Made by a program: the position numbers and the translations under genes. From Sulfurimonas sp. (GTDB lineage: Bacteria > Campylobacterota > Campylobacteria > Campylobacterales > Sulfurimonadaceae): DNA of 9,034 nucleotides. The stretch lies in assembly GCA_002733945.2 (NCBI GenBank), contig NVXO02000003.1, forward strand, positions 293,896 through 302,929, read 5' to 3'. Below the pieces are notes generated by a model that saw only the letters and a list, made by a program, of their open reading frames with translations, had not been told where the DNA came from and did no database searches. Shown here piece after piece: positions 6,026-9,034 of the stretch. Every line of letters begins with the position of its first letter. Positions within the stretch are counted from its first letter, which is position 1.

Positions 6026-6754
6026 ATGAAAATATCCCAAATTTATAAGTTTTTAAATGAAATCTCTCCCTTTGAGCTTCAAGAAAAATGGGATAATTCA
6101 GGACTCTTAATAGGCTCGTTTGATGAAGAGATAAGTCAAATTGCTTTGAGTATTGATGTTGATGAAAAGCTTATTGATTCACTAGAAAATGGCACCCTTT
6201 TAATCACGCATCATCCTATAATTTTTGGAGGCTTAAAACAGCTAGAATTTTCAAAATATCCAGCAAATTTAATCCAAAAAATGATTAAAAAAAATATTTC
6301 AAATATTGCGATGCATACGAATTTTGATCAAACACACCTAAACGAATATGTTGCAACAGAGATACTTGGGTATAAAATTGCAAAAAAAGATGGATTTGTT
6401 GCTTACTTAGATATTGATGAAGATTTTGATGTTTTTGCTTTGAAAGTTTCTACTGCATTTGGACTAAAATGTGTACGAGCGGTTAAGTGTGCAGATAGAG
6501 TGAAAAAGGTCGCTTTTACCACGGGTTCAGGCTGCTCTTTGATGCGAAGTTTAGATGCAGATTGTTTTTTGACAGGTGATGTGAAATACCATGATGCGAT
6601 GGAAGCAAAAAGTATCAATTTATCGCTAATTGACATAGGTCATTATGAAAGTGAACACTTTTTTGCACAAATTTTAGAGAAAAATTTGAAAAATTTAGGT
6701 TTAAAAGTTATAATTGCATCATCAGAAAACCCATTTACATATATACACCCTTAA
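6026..6754 (+). CDS. Nif3-like (DUF34) dinuclear metal-centre protein
   Basis: The 242-residue protein belongs to the NIF3/YbgI/YqfO family, annotated in databases as 'GTP cyclohydrolase 1 type 2 homolog', whose members form toroidal hexamers with a two-metal site. The metal ligands can be read directly: THHPIIF with His62 and His63, MHTNFD with Asp101, and IGHYESE with His206 and Glu210. TGDVKYHDA (183-191) is the other family hallmark. The length matches the short, E. coli-type form without the extra inserted domain of the Bacillus protein. The biochemical role of the family is unsettled; reported activities are weak and metal-chaperone roles have been proposed. AGGGGT at 6015-6020 is a strong ribosome site inside the end of the TPR gene, 5 bases from ATG. 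It precedes the zinc-ribbon gene, as HP0959 precedes HP0958 in H. pylori (from memory). Confidence 0.9.
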   Translation: MKISQIYKFLNEISPFELQEKWDNSGLLIGSFDEEISQIALSIDVDEKLIDSLENGTLLITHHPIIFGGLKQLEFSKYPANLIQKMIKKNISNIAMHTNFDQTHLNEYVATEILGYKIAKKDGFVAYLDIDEDFDVFALKVSTAFGLKCVRAVKCADRVKKVAFTTGSGCSLMRSLDADCFLTGDVKYHDAMEAKSINLSLIDIGHYESEHFFAQILEKNLKNLGLKVIIASSENPFTYIHP

Positions 6755-6763
6755 AGGACCTAA

Positions 6764-7477
6764 ATGAATAACCACCTTCAACAGCTTATAGACCTCTCAA
6801 TTGTAGACAAAAATATCGATGCATTTGAACCTCAAATTGAAGAAGCAAACTATAATTACGAAGCAGCACTTGCAAAGACTAAAAGTATTGAGTCTGACAT
6901 TGAGAACTTAAGTAATGAAATCAAAGAAGAAGAAGTTAAAAAGAGTAAAAATGAACTTCACCTTGCTGAACTTTCACAAAAACTTGAAGAGAACTCTAAA
7001 AAAAGTGGTGATGTAAAAACTGAACGTGAAATGAAATCATTGCAACTTGAAGAAGAGATTGCTAAAGAGCAAGTAACTTTTGCAAATGAAGAGATTGCAC
7101 GTTTAGAAAAAATTATTGAATTGAAAAAAGAACAAACAGAAGTTGCAGAAGCATCTTTAGTTGAACTTTCAGCTTCACTAGAATCTGTAAAAGCAGATGT
7201 TGATACAAAACTTGAGACGATTAATAAAGATCGTCAAGAAGTATTTGTTAAAAAAGAGAAACTTCTTGGTGAAATGAATCAAAAAGGTTTGGCTTTTTAC
7301 CAAAAGATTCGTAGATGGGCAAAAAATACAACTGTAGTTCCTGTGGAAGAGCAAGCTTGTATGGGTTGTCACATGGTTATTGGTGATAAAGTGTATGCTG
7401 ATGTTATTAAAGCTGAAGATATTACAACTTGTCCTCACTGTGGTCGTATTCTTTACACAAAGCCTAACGAAGAGTAA
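6764..7477 (+). CDS. flgZ: Coiled-coil C4 zinc-ribbon protein, FlgZ/HP0958-like
   Basis: This 237-residue protein is a long antiparallel coiled coil followed by a C4 zinc ribbon. Residues 5-185 are almost entirely charged heptad-like helix rich in Glu and Lys. The ribbon is CMGCH (Cys199, Cys202) and CPHC (Cys223, Cys226), about 20 residues apart. The architecture and length match H. pylori HP0958, reported to stabilise the flagellar sigma factor RpoN and to bind flaA mRNA, and hence needed for flagella. Gene order (nif3-like before, waaA after) also matches the H. pylori and C. jejuni loci as I recall them. AAAGGA (6753-6758) overlaps the upstream stop and lies 5 bases from ATG. The symbol is transferred from the H. 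pylori orthologue: the family assignment is strong, while a flagellar role here is inference, because free-living relatives may use it differently. Confidence 0.85.
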   Translation: MNNHLQQLIDLSIVDKNIDAFEPQIEEANYNYEAALAKTKSIESDIENLSNEIKEEEVKKSKNELHLAELSQKLEENSKKSGDVKTEREMKSLQLEEEIAKEQVTFANEEIARLEKIIELKKEQTEVAEASLVELSASLESVKADVDTKLETINKDRQEVFVKKEKLLGEMNQKGLAFYQKIRRWAKNTTVVPVEEQACMGCHMVIGDKVYADVIKAEDITTCPHCGRILYTKPNEE

Positions 7478-7479
7478 GT

Positions 7480-8646
7480 TTGAAACCCTTTACGTTAGTC
7501 TATTACACTGTAAGTGTGATGCTATATCTTATAGCATTGCCTCTTATCGTGTATCTAGCGTTTAAGTCTAAGTACAAAGAGTCAATCCCTGCACGTTTTT
7601 TTCTTTTTAAAAACCCACCATTTTCTAAAACTGGCGCTATCTGGTTTCATGTATGTTCACTTGGTGAAGCAAGAGCTTTAAAACCTCTTTTATCTTTACT
7701 AAATGATAAAGAAGTGTTAATAACTACAATTACACAAACAGGACAAACTGAGGCTCGCAAGTATAATGCAGAAGTGCGCTATTTGCCTTTTGAGATGTTT
7801 TTGCCATTTTGGGTAAAAAGACAAAAGATTTTAGTAGTTCTTGAAGCTGAGTTTTGGTACTTACTTTTTGCTGTTGCTAGTAAGAAAGGCGCTAAGTTAG
7901 TACTTCTAAATGCAAGAATTTCTGATAAAAGTGTTAAAAGATATTTACAGTTTACATGGTTCTATAAAAAACTTTTGAGTTATGTAGATACTTTGTATGT
8001 TCAAAGCGAAGTAGATAAAAACCGCTTTCTTGCATTAGGTGCAAGAAACATTGAAGTCATAGGCAACATTAAACTCGCAGGTGAGATCAAGCATACCCTA
8101 GAGTATGACAAAGCTGATGTTTTAACAATCGTTGCGGCAAGTACACATAAAAGTGAAGAGAAATCATCTTTAGCTGCGTTTATTGAGTTTAAACGAGAAC
8201 AAAATGCAAAGTTAATTGTTGTACCTCGTCATCCAGAACGTTTTGATGAAGTGTATGCATTACTGCGAGAGGGCGCTAAAGATAATGGTCTGACTCTAAG
8301 TCGTTTTTCAGAGTCACATAATTTTTATGCCGATATAGTTTTAGTAGATATGATGGGTGAGTTAAATAATATCTATCGTATATGTGACATAGCCATTTTA
8401 GGTGGTGCATTTAACGAAGATGTAGGTGGACACAATCCGCTTGAACCTGCTCACTTTGGATGTAAAATAATCACGGGAAAGCATTTTCATGATCAAAAAG
8501 AACTTTTTAAGTATGTACATCATGTACAGTATGTAGAGAGAGATGAGATTTATGGTGCTTTAAAAAAAGCAGATGAATTACCATCTTCGTTAGTTGAGGA
8601 AACAATAGATTTAAAAACTGTTGTAAATAAAATACTCGAACAATAA
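7480..8646 (+). CDS. waaA: 3-deoxy-D-manno-octulosonic acid (Kdo) transferase WaaA
   Basis: WaaA (KdtA) transfers Kdo from CMP-Kdo to lipid A precursor at the inner face of the cytoplasmic membrane, the first step of lipopolysaccharide core assembly. The 388-residue protein has an N-terminal membrane anchor (about 5-28) and then WFHVCSLGEARA with the conserved catalytic Glu63. LLNARISDKSVKRY, VVPRHPERF, VDMMGELNNIYRICDIAILGGAF and GGHNPLEPAHFG follow, all hallmarks of this GT-B glycosyltransferase family (GT30). The start is TTG at 7480, two bases after the flgZ stop, preceded by purine-rich GAAGAG (7469-7474). The next in-frame ATG (residue 14) would cut into the membrane anchor, so TTG is preferred. 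Whether it adds one or two Kdo residues cannot be read from the sequence. It keeps the flgZ-waaA-pseudouridine synthase order known in the phylum. Confidence 0.93.
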   Translation: MKPFTLVYYTVSVMLYLIALPLIVYLAFKSKYKESIPARFFLFKNPPFSKTGAIWFHVCSLGEARALKPLLSLLNDKEVLITTITQTGQTEARKYNAEVRYLPFEMFLPFWVKRQKILVVLEAEFWYLLFAVASKKGAKLVLLNARISDKSVKRYLQFTWFYKKLLSYVDTLYVQSEVDKNRFLALGARNIEVIGNIKLAGEIKHTLEYDKADVLTIVAASTHKSEEKSSLAAFIEFKREQNAKLIVVPRHPERFDEVYALLREGAKDNGLTLSRFSESHNFYADIVLVDMMGELNNIYRICDIAILGGAFNEDVGGHNPLEPAHFGCKIITGKHFHDQKELFKYVHHVQYVERDEIYGALKKADELPSSLVEETIDLKTVVNKILEQ

Positions 8647-8666
8647 TAAATAAAAGGAAAAACACA

Positions 8667-9034
8667 ATGGCGACAGAAAAAGCATATAAAATTCTTGCAA
8701 TGCAAGAGGGCATTTCTAACAATAACGCAAAGTCTATGATAGACCGTGGGCTAGTGTATGTAGGAAATAAAAAAGTAGTAATAGCTCGTGGAGAGTTAAA
8801 CTCAGATACAAAGTTTAGAGTGATTAAAGTAGAGAGAGCTAAGATAATTTTTGAAAATGATGACATAGTTGTAGTTGATAAACCAACATATGTAAATTCC
8901 GATGAGATAGAGCGTCAGTTTAAACCAGCAGTGTTGTTACATAGACTTGATCGTGAGACATCTGGTGTTTTAATGCTTGTCAAAAACGAAGAGTTCCGTG
9001 AGAAAGCTATTAAAGAATTTAGAAAAGACAAAGT
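8667..9034 (+). CDS. RluA-family pseudouridine synthase, N-terminal part (runs off right edge)
   Basis: From ATG 8667 the open frame continues to the window end, giving 122 complete residues beginning MATEKAYKILAMQEGISNNN. Residues 5-55 resemble an S4 RNA-binding domain (AKSMIDRGLVYVGNKKV). The catalytic domain then begins with IIFENDDIVVVDKP and reaches the family signature LLHRLDRETSGVLMLVKN with nucleophile Asp95. RluA-type enzymes isomerise specific uridines in 23S rRNA or tRNA; the target here is unknown. Only about 18 residues separate DKP from HRLDR, clearly fewer than in RluC or RluD, a compact form I associate with the Campylobacterota protein next to waaA (HP0956-like). AGGA (8655-8658) lies 8 bases from ATG, and the 20-base gap after waaA is the largest in the operon. 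The C-terminal half is outside the window. Confidence 0.9.
   Translation, partial: MATEKAYKILAMQEGISNNNAKSMIDRGLVYVGNKKVVIARGELNSDTKFRVIKVERAKIIFENDDIVVVDKPTYVNSDEIERQFKPAVLLHRLDRETSGVLMLVKNEEFREKAIKEFRKDK

Noticed and set aside
6284..6296. Eight-A run in the nif3-like gene as a possible phase-variable tract
   Set aside because: Poly-A runs of this size are ordinary at this base composition, the frame is intact on both sides, and phase variation in this phylum usually uses longer G/C tracts in surface genes.
6403..6636. 77-codon minus-strand open frame inside the nif3-like gene
   Set aside because: Fully antisense to a conserved gene with metal-ligand motifs; no recognisable protein features.
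7178..7438. 86-codon minus-strand open frame inside flgZ
   Set aside because: Antisense shadow of the coiled-coil and zinc-ribbon coding sequence; its composition (many His, Asn, Phe) is what the complement of Glu/Lys codons produces.
7380..7565. 61-codon plus-strand open frame bridging the flgZ end and the waaA start
   Set aside because: It runs out of frame through two conserved genes and has no family resemblance; not evidence of a frameshift because both flanking genes are complete.
8507..8866. 119-codon minus-strand open frame over the waaA end and the pseudouridine synthase start
   Set aside because: Antisense to two recognised genes; its hydrophobic stretches come from the complement of Lys/Glu-rich codons.

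Overview
The window looks like core chromosome of a low-GC, AT-rich member of the Campylobacterota (formerly Epsilonproteobacteria), most like Sulfurimonas and its relatives. The evidence is protein style (lysine- and phenylalanine-rich variants of TruB, IspE and WaaA), codon use, tight gene packing, and gene order. From memory, helicase-truB-csrA-ispE-smpB is also the order in Campylobacter jejuni, and nif3-like / zinc-ribbon flgZ / waaA / rluA-like pseudouridine synthase is the order in both C. jejuni and Helicobacter pylori. No database search was run.

Layout. At the left edge, on the minus strand, is the N-terminal part of a LysR-type regulator (1-167). A 133-base AT-rich divergent intergenic region follows (168-300). 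It holds a perfect 17-bp inverted repeat whose arms each carry outward-facing TATAAT boxes, and a run of 11-bp periodic repeats leading to the helicase start. From 301 to the right edge there are ten plus-strand genes in a row with gaps of at most 20 bases and three contacts or overlaps: UvrD/PcrA-like helicase, truB, csrA, ispE, smpB, a secreted M23 (LytM) peptidase, a membrane-anchored TPR protein, a Nif3-like metal protein, a FlgZ/HP0958-like coiled-coil zinc-ribbon protein, waaA (kdtA), and a truncated RluA-family pseudouridine synthase. I see no internal terminator, RNA gene, CRISPR array or mobile element, and no non-coding stretch longer than 300 bases.

Functionally, the run mixes DNA repair, tRNA and rRNA modification, ribosome rescue (SmpB), isoprenoid synthesis (IspE), cell-wall hydrolysis, lipopolysaccharide core assembly (WaaA), and two proteins tied to flagellar control in this phylum (CsrA and FlgZ). 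It appears to be two conserved syntenic blocks joined through the peptidase-TPR pair. I found no convincing novel defence or mobile system. The most interesting items are the architecture of the divergent promoter region, the co-location of csrA and flgZ in one putative transcription unit, and the peptidase-TPR junction.
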